From: Gordonia hongkongensis | GTDB lineage: Bacteria > Actinomycetota > Actinomycetes > Mycobacteriales > Mycobacteriaceae | Reading direction: 5' to 3' | NCBI RefSeq assembly: GCF_023078355.1 | Contig: NZ_CP095552.1 | Location: 3,844,001 to 3,908,000 of the forward strand | Length of the DNA: 64,000 nucleotides | Shown: positions 26,097-34,794 of the stretch, in pieces | Numbering within the stretch: position 1 is the first letter of the stretch | How the letters are laid out: every line of letters starts with the position of its first letter | Translations under genes and position numbers: made by a program | The notes under the pieces: generated by a model | Seen by the model: the letters and a program-made list of their open reading frames with translations, nothing else | Databases searched by the model: none | What the model was told of the DNA's origin: nothing

Positions 26097-26542
26097 GCGG
26101 GGTTGAGCCGGCTCCGCGCGAGATCGACGGAACACCATTCGGCGCGGTCGATCTCGGGGAACGCCTGCATCCGTCCCGACCGCGGCGGCCACATCAGCTC
26201 GAAGGTGTTGCTGACGACCGACACGACGTCGAGGTCGCCTTCCACGGCGAATCCGATCACCCTCTTGCCACTCTTCAACCTGACCTCGCCGAGTTCGATC
26301 GGCGGGGCGTCGGGCACCGGGCTCCCGATCTCCTCGGCGTACTCACGTCGCGCGGCGGCCCACTCGTCCTCGCCCGGTTCGACGAGCCCCTTGGGCACCG
26401 ACCACGACCCCGCGTCCGGTTTACGCGCCCAGATCGGACCCCCGGGGAACACCAGGAGAACTTCGACGGCAGCGGCACCGTCGGCCGACGTCGTCCGGCG
26501 ATAGAGCAGGATTCCCGCGCTGCAGCGGGAGGCGGTGGCCAT
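26027..26542 (-). CDS. Nudix hydrolase
   Basis: 171 residues from ATG 26542. The Nudix box begins GLVEPGEDEWAAA and ends RREYAEEIG, a complete GX5EX7REUXEEXG motif, preceded by SWSVPKG. The N-terminus CSAGILLYRR and WARKPDAGSWSVPKG resemble the ADP-ribose/dinucleoside polyphosphate group of about 150-170 residues. An upstream in-frame codon (26578) lacks support. The last 70 bp are antisense to the end of the TetR gene. Confidence 0.87.
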   Translation of the reverse strand: MATASRCSAGILLYRRTTSADGAAAVEVLLVFPGGPIWARKPDAGSWSVPKGLVEPGEDEWAAARREYAEEIGSPVPDAPPIELGEVRLKSGKRVIGFAVEGDLDVVSVVSNTFELMWPPRSGRMQAFPEIDRAEWCSVDLARSRLNPAQVPFVDRLLESLGSADPASPRR

Positions 26543-26622
26543 CACGGATATATCTTGGCGGAAACGTCGCAGATACACGCTCGCGCCTTCACGGAAACGT
26601 GCGAACCGTAGAACAACTGACC

Positions 26623-28332
26623 ATGTCGGTTCTCGATGTCGTCAAGAACGGAAGGTCCGCCGCACATCCGGTGGACGAGATCCCGCCGTTCATCAAGCTG
26701 TTCCCGCTCGGCCTCCAGCACGTCCTGGCCATGTACGCCGGGGCCGTCGCGGTACCCCTCATCGTCGGCGGCGCGATGGTCGGCGCCGGCCAACTCGAGC
26801 AGGGTGACATCGTCCACCTGATCATGGCGGACCTGTTCGTGGCGGGCATCGCGACGATCTTGCAGGCCGTGGGGTTCTGGCGGTTCGGGGTCCGACTCCC
26901 GCTGATGCAGGGCGTCACCTTCGCCGCGGTCGGCCCGATGATCACCATCGGGACCTCGTACGGCATCACCGCCATCTACGGGTCGGTCATCGCGTGCGGG
27001 TTGTTCATGATCGCCGTCGCACCGATCGTCGGGAGACTGATCCGCTTCTTCCCGCCGCTGGTCACCGGGACGATCATCCTCATCATCGGGGTGTCCCTGA
27101 TGCGGGTGGCGGCCGGCTGGTTCGGCGGCGGCACCGCCGCGGGCCCCGACTTCGGCGACCCGAAGAACATCTCCTTCGGATTCCTCACCCTGGCCGTCAT
27201 CATCGGCATCGAACGATTCGCCCCCGCGGCGATCCGCCGGGTGTCGATCCTGCTCGGCCTGGTGGTCGGCACCCTGATCGCGATCCCGTTCGGCATGACG
27301 CACTGGGATCAGGTCGGCGAGTACCCGTGGGTCGGCATCCCGCAGCCGTTCCAGTTCGGCGCACCCACCTTCGAGGTCAGCGCCATCATCTCGATGATCA
27401 TCGTCGGCGTCGTAATCATGACCGAAACCACCGGCGACATCGTCGCCGTCGGCGAGATCGTCGACCAGAAGATCACCCCGCGCAAGCTGGCCGACGGAAT
27501 GCGCGCCGACGGCCTGGGCACCGCACTCGGCGGCGTGTTCAACACGTTCCCCTACACGGCCTTCGCGCAGAACGTCGGCCTCGTCGCGATCACCGGGGTC
27601 AAGACCCGCCACGTCGCGACCTGCGCCGGCGTGATCCTGGTAATCCTCGGCCTGCTGCCCAAGATGGCCGCCGTCGTCGAGGGCATACCGCTGCCGGTGC
27701 TCGGCGGCGCCGGAGTCGCCCTGTTCGGCATGGTCGCGGCCAGCGGCATCCGGACGCTCGCGAAGGCGAAGCTGAACAACACGAACATCCTGGTCGTCGC
27801 GATCTCGGTCGGTGTCGCCATGCTGACCGAGGCCAAGATCTACTACACCGACCGCGAACTCGGCGAGGCGCCGGTCAACGTGGTCCTGGATCTCTACGCC
27901 CAGTTCCCCGACTGGTTCCAGACCATCTTCCATTCGGGGATCTCCGCGGGTGCGCTCACCGCGATCGTGTTGAACCTCCTGCTGAACACGCGCAGCGTCT
28001 CCGCCGATCCGGTCGACTACCACAACACCGGCGACATCGCGGTGGTCGGTGCACCCGACGGTTCAACCGACCTCTCCGGCGCCGACAGCGTCCGCGCCGC
28101 CGCCTTCGACCCGCGTGACGCGTTGGCGGCCGCCGACCCCGACACCCCGCCCGACACGCTTCGCTACCTGGCCGACCACGACTCGTCGCTGCACCCGTTC
28201 ATCGTCACCAATCCGGCCACGCCCAAGGACCTGGCCGATCACATCAAGAGCCTCGGCGACCCGAAGGTGTTGCGGCTCTTCGACACCTGGGACGGCTACA
28301 CCTCGGGCGGGTTCTCGCGGCGCGGTTCGTGA
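26623..28332 (+). CDS. NCS2 nucleobase:cation symporter with added C-terminal repeat domain
   Basis: 569 residues from ATG 26623 (a GTG at 26599 is also possible). Residues about 20-450 are a purine/xanthine/uracil permease (NCS2, UapA/UraA fold): PLGLQHVLAMYAGAVAVP, FGVRLPLMQGVTFAAVGPM, TETTGDIVAVGEIVDQ and NTFPYTAFAQNVGLVAITGV are core signatures. A cytosolic tail of about 115 residues follows and ends with DPRDALAAADPDTPPDTLRYLA and NPATPKDLADHIKSLGDPKV, which resemble variant leucine-rich repeats seen in other Corynebacteriales proteins. Uptake of purines or pyrimidines is likely; the tail is unusual. Confidence 0.87.
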   Translation: MSVLDVVKNGRSAAHPVDEIPPFIKLFPLGLQHVLAMYAGAVAVPLIVGGAMVGAGQLEQGDIVHLIMADLFVAGIATILQAVGFWRFGVRLPLMQGVTFAAVGPMITIGTSYGITAIYGSVIACGLFMIAVAPIVGRLIRFFPPLVTGTIILIIGVSLMRVAAGWFGGGTAAGPDFGDPKNISFGFLTLAVIIGIERFAPAAIRRVSILLGLVVGTLIAIPFGMTHWDQVGEYPWVGIPQPFQFGAPTFEVSAIISMIIVGVVIMTETTGDIVAVGEIVDQKITPRKLADGMRADGLGTALGGVFNTFPYTAFAQNVGLVAITGVKTRHVATCAGVILVILGLLPKMAAVVEGIPLPVLGGAGVALFGMVAASGIRTLAKAKLNNTNILVVAISVGVAMLTEAKIYYTDRELGEAPVNVVLDLYAQFPDWFQTIFHSGISAGALTAIVLNLLLNTRSVSADPVDYHNTGDIAVVGAPDGSTDLSGADSVRAAAFDPRDALAAADPDTPPDTLRYLADHDSSLHPFIVTNPATPKDLADHIKSLGDPKVLRLFDTWDGYTSGGFSRRGS

Positions 28333-28360
28333 CGGGCTCGGTTCGGACCGTGGTCGGTCG

Positions 28361-28738
28361 TCACCCGGTCTGCTGTTTGGCGTAGTTGCTGGCGCCGTAG
28401 AAGTCCACGAGCACCACGGGTTCGTCGCCGACCACCCAGGCGTCGTGGCCGGACGGCAGGGACGTGATCGATCCCGGCCCGGCGTCGAACTCGGTGCCGT
28501 CGGCCATCACGATGTGCAGGACCCCGGAGACGTGATACTGGAAATGCGGTGCCTCACACAGTTCGGTACCGGCGATCGGTTTGACGTCGACCGACCATCG
28601 CCAGCCGGGCTCCAGGGTCAGCCGGCCGATGTCCGACGTCCCAACGGTGAGTAGCTCCACCTGCCCGTGCCCGAAGGTGCGTACCTCGTCGGGTTCGGCG
28701 AAGTCTCGGTGCTCGGTCCGGTGCTCGATGCTGGTCAT
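28361..28738 (-). CDS. Cupin-domain protein
   Basis: 125 residues; AGGGAA precedes the ATG. A single cupin barrel with motif 1 APHFQYHVSGVLHIVMADG and motif 2 PGSITSLPSGHDAWVVGDE. The metal ligands are reduced to two His (one per motif), so metal binding is uncertain. It resembles small stand-alone cupins that bind sugars or act as isomerases. No partner gene is evident. Confidence 0.82.
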   Translation of the reverse strand: MTSIEHRTEHRDFAEPDEVRTFGHGQVELLTVGTSDIGRLTLEPGWRWSVDVKPIAGTELCEAPHFQYHVSGVLHIVMADGTEFDAGPGSITSLPSGHDAWVVGDEPVVLVDFYGASNYAKQQTG

Positions 28739-28889
28739 GATTCCCTCCCGGTGATCGTGCGGTAGCCCGACCACGACAACGCTAGGCCGCTGATCTTGCG
28801 GTTGTACTGCGACGACCGCACGATCGCGCAACGGTCGGGCCGCTCCCGAATCCCGCGCACCGCGCCCGGTTCGGCCTATCGTGGAACCC

Positions 28890-29123
28890 ATGTCCCCCAG
28901 TTCTGATCCCGAGCCGATCGACGACGACGGGCGCATCATCGACCCCGACCTCCCGCACGAGTGGCCGCACGATTCCGCGTTCGCGTTCGGCGATTCGACG
29001 CCCATCGGCGAGACGGAACGGCTGGCCCGCGAACGGGCCGCGTACGAGGCCGCGAGCCACGGGAGCGACCTCAACCGCGGACACGCCCTGGGCGGCTCCG
29101 CCGGCACCACCGAGGGGCAGTAG
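28890..29123 (+). CDS. Small acidic protein, function unknown
   Basis: 77 residues, hydrophilic, with an acidic N-terminal half (PEPIDDDGRIIDPDLPHEW) and an alpha-helical middle (ETERLARERAAYEAAS). No membrane segment, no known motif. CTATCG just before the ATG fits a leaderless promoter. Its stop codon abuts the ATG of the glyoxalase-like gene, so the two are co-translated. Confidence 0.6.
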   Translation: MSPSSDPEPIDDDGRIIDPDLPHEWPHDSAFAFGDSTPIGETERLARERAAYEAASHGSDLNRGHALGGSAGTTEGQ

Positions 29124-29507
29124 ATGGAGGTCCTGGCCAGCCGGGTGCTCCTGCTCTCGGCCGATCCCGAACGCCTGCAGTCGTTCTACCGCGAGCGGCT
29201 CGGTCTGCCGGTCCACCGCGAGTATCCGGGTGGTGTCGTGTTCTTCGCCGGCAACGGGCTCATCGAGATCTCGTCGCACATGAAGACCGACGAGCCGGCC
29301 TCGTCCAGCGATTCGGTTCTCTGGCTTCAGGTCCGGGACGCCGAGGCCGTCGCCGACGAGTTCCGCGACCGCGGCGTTCCCGTGACCCGCGAGCCGCGCA
29401 CCGAGCCGTGGGGTCTCATCGAGATGCACGCGACCGATCCCGACGGCCGGACCCTGATCGTCGTCCAGATCCCCGCCGATCACCCGCTGCGCAAAGACAC
29501 GCGATAG
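29124..29507 (+). CDS. Glyoxalase/VOC-superfamily protein
   Basis: 127 residues with two beta-alpha-beta-beta-beta modules: VLASRVLLLSADPERLQSFY, RERLGLPVHREYPGGVVFFA, then LQVRDAEAVADEFRDRGVPV and GLIEMHATDPDGRTLIVVQ. The last segment carries the usual metal-ligand Glu/His area. VOC members include glyoxalases, dioxygenases and resistance proteins; the substrate cannot be read from the sequence. It directly follows the small acidic gene with no spacing. Confidence 0.85.
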   Translation: MEVLASRVLLLSADPERLQSFYRERLGLPVHREYPGGVVFFAGNGLIEISSHMKTDEPASSSDSVLWLQVRDAEAVADEFRDRGVPVTREPRTEPWGLIEMHATDPDGRTLIVVQIPADHPLRKDTR

Positions 29508-29579
29508 ATCGGGAACCCACCGCCGTGGACGGCCCATCGGCGGCGGGGAACGTGAGCACCCCATGACAGACTGGACGCC

Positions 29580-30881
29580 ATGAGTTCCTGGAACGCGCCG
29601 ACGATCACCGAGGGTGGCTTGGGTGCAACCGCCGGAGGCGGCCTGGATGCAACCGTGGAGTTGCCGGGTTCCAAGTCGATCACCAACCGCGCTCTCGTCC
29701 TCGCCGCCCTCGCCGAGGGGCCGTCGACCGTCCGTGGAACCCTCCGGAGCCGCGACACGAACCTGATGCTCGCCGCGCTCGAGGCCCTGGGCGCCGAGAT
29801 CCGCATCGACCCCGCGAGCGAGACCACGGTCTCGATCGTGCCCGGACCCCTGCGGGGTGCCGCGATCGACTGCGGCCTCGCCGGGACCGTGATGCGGTTC
29901 CTGCCGCCGGCCGCGGCCCTGGCCACCGGGCGCGTGATCTTCGACGGCGATCCCCACGCGCGCAAACGGCCGCAGACCACCATCCTCGACGCGTTGCGCG
30001 GGCTGGGTGTCGCCGTCGACGGCGATCGATTGCCGTTCACCATCGACGCCACCGGCACCGTGCCCGGCGGCGAGGTCACCATCGACGCATCCGGGTCATC
30101 GCAATTCGTGTCGGGGCTCCTGTTGTCGGCGGCCCGGTTCGAGGCCGGCGTCGTCGTCCGGCACGTCGGCGCGGCCGTCCCGTCGACCCCGCACATCGAC
30201 ATGACCGTGGAGATGCTGGCGACGGCCGGCGTCGTCGTCGACACCTCCGAACCGAATGTCTGGCGCGTTGCTCCCGGGCCGATCGCGGCCGTCGACTGGA
30301 CGGTCGAGCCCGACCTGTCGAACGCGGCCGCGTTCCTCGCCGCGGCAGCCGTCACCGGCGGTACCGTGCGGGTGCCGTACTGGCCCGCCGTGACCACCCA
30401 GCCCGGTGCACGGATCGCGGACGTCCTCGCCGCGATGGGTTGCGCCGTCGAGCATCTCGACGGCACGCTGTCGGTGCGCGGACCCGCGGTACTCAAGGCC
30501 GTCGACCTCGACCTCCGGGACATCGGCGAGCTCACCCCCACCATCGCCGCGCTGTGCGCGCTCGCCGACGGGGAGTCGGTACTGTCCGGGATCGCCCATC
30601 TCCGCGGCCACGAGACCGACCGGCTCGCCGCGCTCACCACGGAGATCACCCGCCTGGGTGGGACATGCGCCGAAACCGGCGACGGACTACGCATCACCGG
30701 CACCGCCGGTTCCCCGTTACGCGGGGGGACCTGGGAGTCCTACGCCGACCACCGGATGGCCACCGCCGGAGCCATCGTCGGCCTGGTGACACCCGGAGTG
30801 GTGGTCGCCGACATCGAGACGACGAGCAAGACGCTGCCTGACTTCCCGGGGATGTGGCAGCAGATGCTGGGGCGCGCATGA
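29580..30881 (+). CDS. aroA: 3-phosphoshikimate 1-carboxyvinyltransferase (EPSP synthase)
   Basis: 433 residues. It catalyses transfer of enolpyruvate from PEP to shikimate-3-phosphate in the shikimate pathway. Signatures: [20 protein letters not shown] (substrate-binding Lys, residues about 22-41), [17 protein letters not shown] (PEP loop), [12 protein letters not shown], and the C-terminal [16 protein letters not shown]. Length is normal for the actinobacterial enzyme. The adjoining rsgA gene begins 23 bp later, the same order as in mycobacteria, where aroA also precedes this GTPase gene and the desaturase. Confidence 0.97.
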   Translation: MSSWNAPTITEGGLGATAGGGLDATVELPGSKSITNRALVLAALAEGPSTVRGTLRSRDTNLMLAALEALGAEIRIDPASETTVSIVPGPLRGAAIDCGLAGTVMRFLPPAAALATGRVIFDGDPHARKRPQTTILDALRGLGVAVDGDRLPFTIDATGTVPGGEVTIDASGSSQFVSGLLLSAARFEAGVVVRHVGAAVPSTPHIDMTVEMLATAGVVVDTSEPNVWRVAPGPIAAVDWTVEPDLSNAAAFLAAAAVTGGTVRVPYWPAVTTQPGARIADVLAAMGCAVEHLDGTLSVRGPAVLKAVDLDLRDIGELTPTIAALCALADGESVLSGIAHLRGHETDRLAALTTEITRLGGTCAETGDGLRITGTAGSPLRGGTWESYADHRMATAGAIVGLVTPGVVVADIETTSKTLPDFPGMWQQMLGRA

Positions 30882-30903
30882 GCTCTCGAGGACAGGCGCG
30901 CCG

Positions 30904-31938
30904 TTGAGTCGCCGCGCGGCGAGCTACGACGAATCCGACGTCCGGGTCCGTCCCGGGAAGGGCACCCGACCGCGCACCAAGACGCGACCGTCCCACGACG
31001 ACGCCGAGCAGGGCATGGTGGTCTCGGTCGATCGCGGTCGCTGGGGCGTGGTGCTCGACGGCGACCCGGATCGGCGCGTCGTCGCGATGCGCGCCCGCGA
31101 ACTGGGTCGCACCCCGATCGTCGTCGGCGACGACGTGTCGGTGGTGGGCGACCTGTCCGGCCGGCCCGACACGCTGGCGCGCATCGTCCGGGTGGCCGAT
31201 CGTCGAACGGTGTTGCGCCGCACCGCCGATGACTCCGACCCCTACGAGCGGATCGTCGTGGCGAATGCTGATGCGCTCCTCATCGTGACCGCCATGGCGG
31301 ATCCACCGCCGCGCACCGGATTCGTCGAACGCGCACTGGCCGCGGCCTATGTGGGCGGCCTGTCCCCCATCCTGTGCCTGACGAAATCGGATCTCGCCGA
31401 TCCCGCCGAATTCACCGCGGCCTTCGCCGATCTCGACTTGCCGGTGGTGTGCGCGGGCCGCGACGACCCGCTCGACGAGATCCTGTCGACGTTGCGCGGT
31501 CGGATCACCGCATTCATCGGCCACTCCGGGGTCGGCAAGTCCACTCTGGTCAATCGTCTCGTCCCGGACGCATATCGGGCGACCGGCGTGGTGTCGGGAG
31601 TGGGCAAGGGCCGGCACACGTCCACCCAGTCGGTGGCGTTGGCCCTGCCCGATGACGGTGGCCCGCGTGGCTGGGTCATCGACACCCCCGGCATCCGGTC
31701 GTTCGGACTCGCGCACGTCGGACCCGACGACATCGTCGCCGCCTTCGACGATCTCCACGCCGCCATCGAGGAATGTCCCCGCGGCTGTACACATCTGGGC
31801 CCACCGGCCGATCCCGAGTGCAAGCTCGACGAGCTGACCGGTCACTCGTATCGTCGCGCGATGGCCGTGCGCCACCTCTTGGTGGCGGTCAGCGGCGGCG
31901 AGGGTGACGCGGCCGAGGAGCCACGGACGGCGGAGTGA
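30904..31938 (+). CDS. rsgA: Ribosome small-subunit-dependent GTPase RsgA
   Basis: 344 residues, probable TTG start with GAGGAC upstream. It is a circularly permuted GTPase: the G4 motif (CLTKSD) comes before G1 (GHSGVGKST, residues 206-214) and G3 (DTPG). An N-terminal OB-like region (VVSVDRGRWGVVLDG) and a C-terminal zinc motif (CPRGCTHLGPPADPEC) complete the RsgA layout. It helps 30S subunit maturation and is stimulated by ribosomes. An ATG at 30878 is out of frame and stops after 9 codons. Confidence 0.93.
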   Translation: MSRRAASYDESDVRVRPGKGTRPRTKTRPSHDDAEQGMVVSVDRGRWGVVLDGDPDRRVVAMRARELGRTPIVVGDDVSVVGDLSGRPDTLARIVRVADRRTVLRRTADDSDPYERIVVANADALLIVTAMADPPPRTGFVERALAAAYVGGLSPILCLTKSDLADPAEFTAAFADLDLPVVCAGRDDPLDEILSTLRGRITAFIGHSGVGKSTLVNRLVPDAYRATGVVSGVGKGRHTSTQSVALALPDDGGPRGWVIDTPGIRSFGLAHVGPDDIVAAFDDLHAAIEECPRGCTHLGPPADPECKLDELTGHSYRRAMAVRHLLVAVSGGEGDAAEEPRTAE

Positions 31939-31947
31939 CCGCGCGTG

Positions 31948-33146
31948 CTACCGCCGGCGACGCCGGGCGCGCAGCTCGCGGATCGCGGTCTTGAGGCCGG
32001 CGGCGCGGGGGGTCATCCCGGCGAAACGCTTCTCCGACGCGGTTTCCGGGGCATCGTCGGCGGTGTCGCGCAGAAACGAGTCGGGCAGGGCCAGCTTGTT
32101 GATCGTGCGCAGCGTCTGAAGATACTGCACCACAATCGATCCCGTGGTGTAGGGCAGATCGTACTTGTCGCAGAGCGCGCGTACCCGCACCGCAATCTCG
32201 GCGTACCGGTTGCTCGGCAGGTCCGGGTAGAGATGGTGTTCGATCTGGTAGCAGAGATTTCCGCTGAAGAAGGCCATCGCGGGCCCGGCGTCGAAGTTGG
32301 CCGTGCCGAGCATCTGGCGCAGGTACCACTGGCCCTGGGTCTCGTTCTCGAGCGACTCCGCGGTGAACTTCTCCGCGCCGTCCGGGAAGTGCCCACAGAA
32401 GATGACGACGTAGGCCCAAACGTTGCGGATCAGATTGGCACTGAGGTTCGCGGTCAGCGTGTGCTTGAAGTTCGGTCCCGACAGCGCGGGGAACAGGACA
32501 TAGTCCTTGGCCAACTGCTTGCCGACCTTGCGCGCGAACACCTTCAGCTGCGGATCGCGACCTCTTTGGGTTTCTTCCCCGAGATGACGTCCTTGATGGA
32601 GAGGTCGTGCAGACCGATCCCCCACTCGAACAGCGCGGCGAGCAGGATGTTGGTGACCGGCTGGAGGAGCTGCTTGGGCTTCCACGGTTCGTCCCGTGTG
32701 ACCCGGAGGGTCTTGTAACCGACGTCGTGGTCCATGTCGAGGACGTTGGTGTACTTGTGATGGATGTAGTTGTGGGAGTGCTTCCAGTGCGGCGAGGCGC
32801 ACACCATGTCCCATTCCCAGGTGGTCGAGTGGACCTCCGGGTCGTTCATCCAGTCCCACTGCCCGTGCATCACATTGTGCCCGAGCTCCATGTTCTCGAT
32901 GATCTTCGACAGCGCGAGCGCTCCGGTGCCCAGCAGCCAGAGCGGCCGGGAACGGCTGCCCATGAGAGCCGCGCGGCCTGCGACCTCGAGAGCACGGTGC
33001 GCCAAGATGGTGCGCCGGAGATACCGGACGTCGCGCATGCCGCGGTCCGCCTCGATCTCGCGGCGGAGCGCGTCGAGCTCGGCACCGAGTGCTTCCACGT
33101 CGGCGTCGGTCAGGTGCGCGTACTCGTTGATATCAGTGATTGCCAT
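31948..33146 (-). pseudogene. DesA3-type acyl-CoA desaturase, frameshifted second copy
   Basis: The N-terminal frame (33146 down to about 32550) carries GHNVMHGQWDW and HWKHSHNYIHHKY, two of the three His boxes of membrane fatty-acid desaturases. It stops at KKPKEVAIRS. The second frame resumes QLKVFARKVGKQLAKDY, then QIEHHLYPDLPSNRYAEI (third box), and ends at 31948. Adding one C near 32553 gives KEVADPQLKVFARK and restores about 400 residues. It is a paralogue of the intact gene at 33219. A CATAAT box at 33157-33162 may be its own promoter; it lacks the palindrome found before the intact copy. Confidence 0.88.
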
Positions 33147-33218
33147 TGCGCCTCATTATGCCCCTGTCGAGGCCACTGCCTTGGTCTCGATGTGTGCCGG
33201 CCGTCTGACCTGCGCCGA

Positions 33219-34562
33219 TCAGGCGGCCTGCTCGTCGGAGCGGGTGGCCGACGAATCGGCGCCGATCCGGGAGCGGAGCGAGCGAGGCGCAGTCCGGTCG
33301 CGCCGCCGGGAGCGGAGCGACGCGATGGCCGAGCGGAGTCCCCGGCGCGCGCCGGTGGTCTCGTCAATCGTCGCCTGCAGACGCGCGCCTTCGGGCAGGC
33401 CCTGCTTGAAGCGGCGTTCGGAAGCGGTCTCGGGTGCGTCGTCCGCGGTCGCCGACAGGTACTTGTCCGGCAGCGAGAGCTTGGCGATGGTCCGCCACGC
33501 CTTCGCGTACTGCACCGGGAACGGACCCGAGGTGTACGGGAGGTCGTACTTGTCGCACAGCGCGCGCACACGTACCGCGATCTCGGCGTACCGGTTGCTG
33601 GGGAGATCGGGGAAGATGTGGTGCTCGATCTGGTACGACAGGTTCCCGCTCATGAAGGCCAGGGGGAATCCGGCGTCGAAGTTGGCGCTGCCGAGCATCT
33701 GGCGCAGGTACCACTCCGCCTGCGTCTCGTTGTCGATGTCCTGCTTGGTGAACTTCTCCGCGCCGTCCGGGAAGTGCCCGCAGAAGATGACTGCGTTGCT
33801 CCACACGTTGCGGATGACGTTGCCGAGCGCGGTCGCGGTCGCAGCCTTGGCATACGCGCGGCCGTAGCCGACCTTGTGCCCCGTCGCGGCACTGACCAGC
33901 GCGGGATAGGCGAGGTAGTCCTTGGCGACCTGCTTGCCGATCTTCGACAAGACCTCGTTGCGATTGCGCCGGAACTCTTCCTGGGCCTCCGGGGTCTTGC
34001 GCTTCTTGCCCAGCTCGAGGTGCTGCACGGCGACCCCGTATTGGAAGGCGAGCGCGAGAATCGTGTTGTAGACGAGATTTCCGTAGTTGAACGGACGCCA
34101 CCGCTGATCGCGCGTGACGCGCAGCAGTCCGTAGCCCACATCGTCGTCCATGCCCAGCACGTTCGTGTACTTGTGATGGATGTAGTTGTGGGTGTGCTTC
34201 CAGTGCGCCGACGGGTCGGTGTTGTCCCACTCCCAGGTGGCGCTGTGCACCTCCGGGTCGTTCATCCAGTCCCACTGCCCATGCATCACGTTGTGCCCGA
34301 GCTCCATGTTCTCGACGATCTTCGCGACGCCGAGGGCGCACGCACCCGCCCACCAGGCCGACTTCCGAGTCGAACCGAACAGCAGGGCGCGGCCGGTGAC
34401 CTCCAGCCCGCGCTGGAATCGGATCGTGTTGCGCAGGTACCGCGCATCCCGCTCACCACGGTCGGCTTCGATGTCGGCGCGGATCGCGTCGAGTTCGGCT
34501 CCCAGAGCGGCCACGTCGGACTCGGTCAGGTGCGCGTATTCGGGGATGTCGGAGATCGCCAT
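33219..34562 (-). CDS. DesA3-type membrane acyl-CoA desaturase
   Basis: 447 residues from ATG 34562. Three histidine boxes bind the di-iron centre: GHNVMHGQWDW (H90, H94), HWKHTHNYIHHKY and QIEHHIFPDLP. These enzymes insert a cis double bond (delta-9 type) into stearoyl-CoA in the membrane, taking electrons from a flavin/2Fe-2S reductase; the matching reductase lies at 36020-37135. The C-terminal 60 residues are Arg/Ser-rich and encoded by GAGCGGAGC-type repeats, a likely insertion. The promoter contains the palindrome at 34648-34667 shared with the reductase gene. Confidence 0.92.
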   Translation of the reverse strand: MAISDIPEYAHLTESDVAALGAELDAIRADIEADRGERDARYLRNTIRFQRGLEVTGRALLFGSTRKSAWWAGACALGVAKIVENMELGHNVMHGQWDWMNDPEVHSATWEWDNTDPSAHWKHTHNYIHHKYTNVLGMDDDVGYGLLRVTRDQRWRPFNYGNLVYNTILALAFQYGVAVQHLELGKKRKTPEAQEEFRRNRNEVLSKIGKQVAKDYLAYPALVSAATGHKVGYGRAYAKAATATALGNVIRNVWSNAVIFCGHFPDGAEKFTKQDIDNETQAEWYLRQMLGSANFDAGFPLAFMSGNLSYQIEHHIFPDLPSNRYAEIAVRVRALCDKYDLPYTSGPFPVQYAKAWRTIAKLSLPDKYLSATADDAPETASERRFKQGLPEGARLQATIDETTGARRGLRSAIASLRSRRRDRTAPRSLRSRIGADSSATRSDEQAA

Positions 34563-34647
34563 ACGTGTGGTTCCCTTCGCCGGTGGTCGGTCGATGGCGC
34601 GACTTCGAGGTGCGCGTGTCAACCGCTGCCTACGCCTACGTTTCCGT

Positions 34648-34667
34648 AACTTACGCAAGCGTAGGTT
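34648..34667. promoter_or_regulatory. Palindromic operator of the desaturase gene
   Basis: AACTTACG-CAAG-CGTAGGTT, nearly the same 20-bp dyad as upstream of the reductase gene at 37181. On the minus strand TAAGTT at its end could serve as -10, giving an 80-nt leader before ATG 34562. A further CCTACG half-site lies at 34629-34640. A TetR-type repressor responsive to acyl-CoA is the likely binder, by analogy with other actinobacterial desaturase regulons. Confidence 0.7.
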
Positions 34668-34794
34668 GGCGACGGCGTCGTGTCCAGTGAGTGTGACGAA
34701 CCGGGACTCAACCGATCAACGGAACGGGTTCCGTGCCGGCGAGGAAGCTGCACAGTCGACGCGAGACAGTGAATGGTCGACGGGGCGGGACTAG

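Noticed and set aside
32607..34649. Plus-strand open frame of 680 codons across the desaturases
   Set aside because: Low-complexity product, repeated because the two desaturase genes are paralogues; the minus strand shows complete His boxes.
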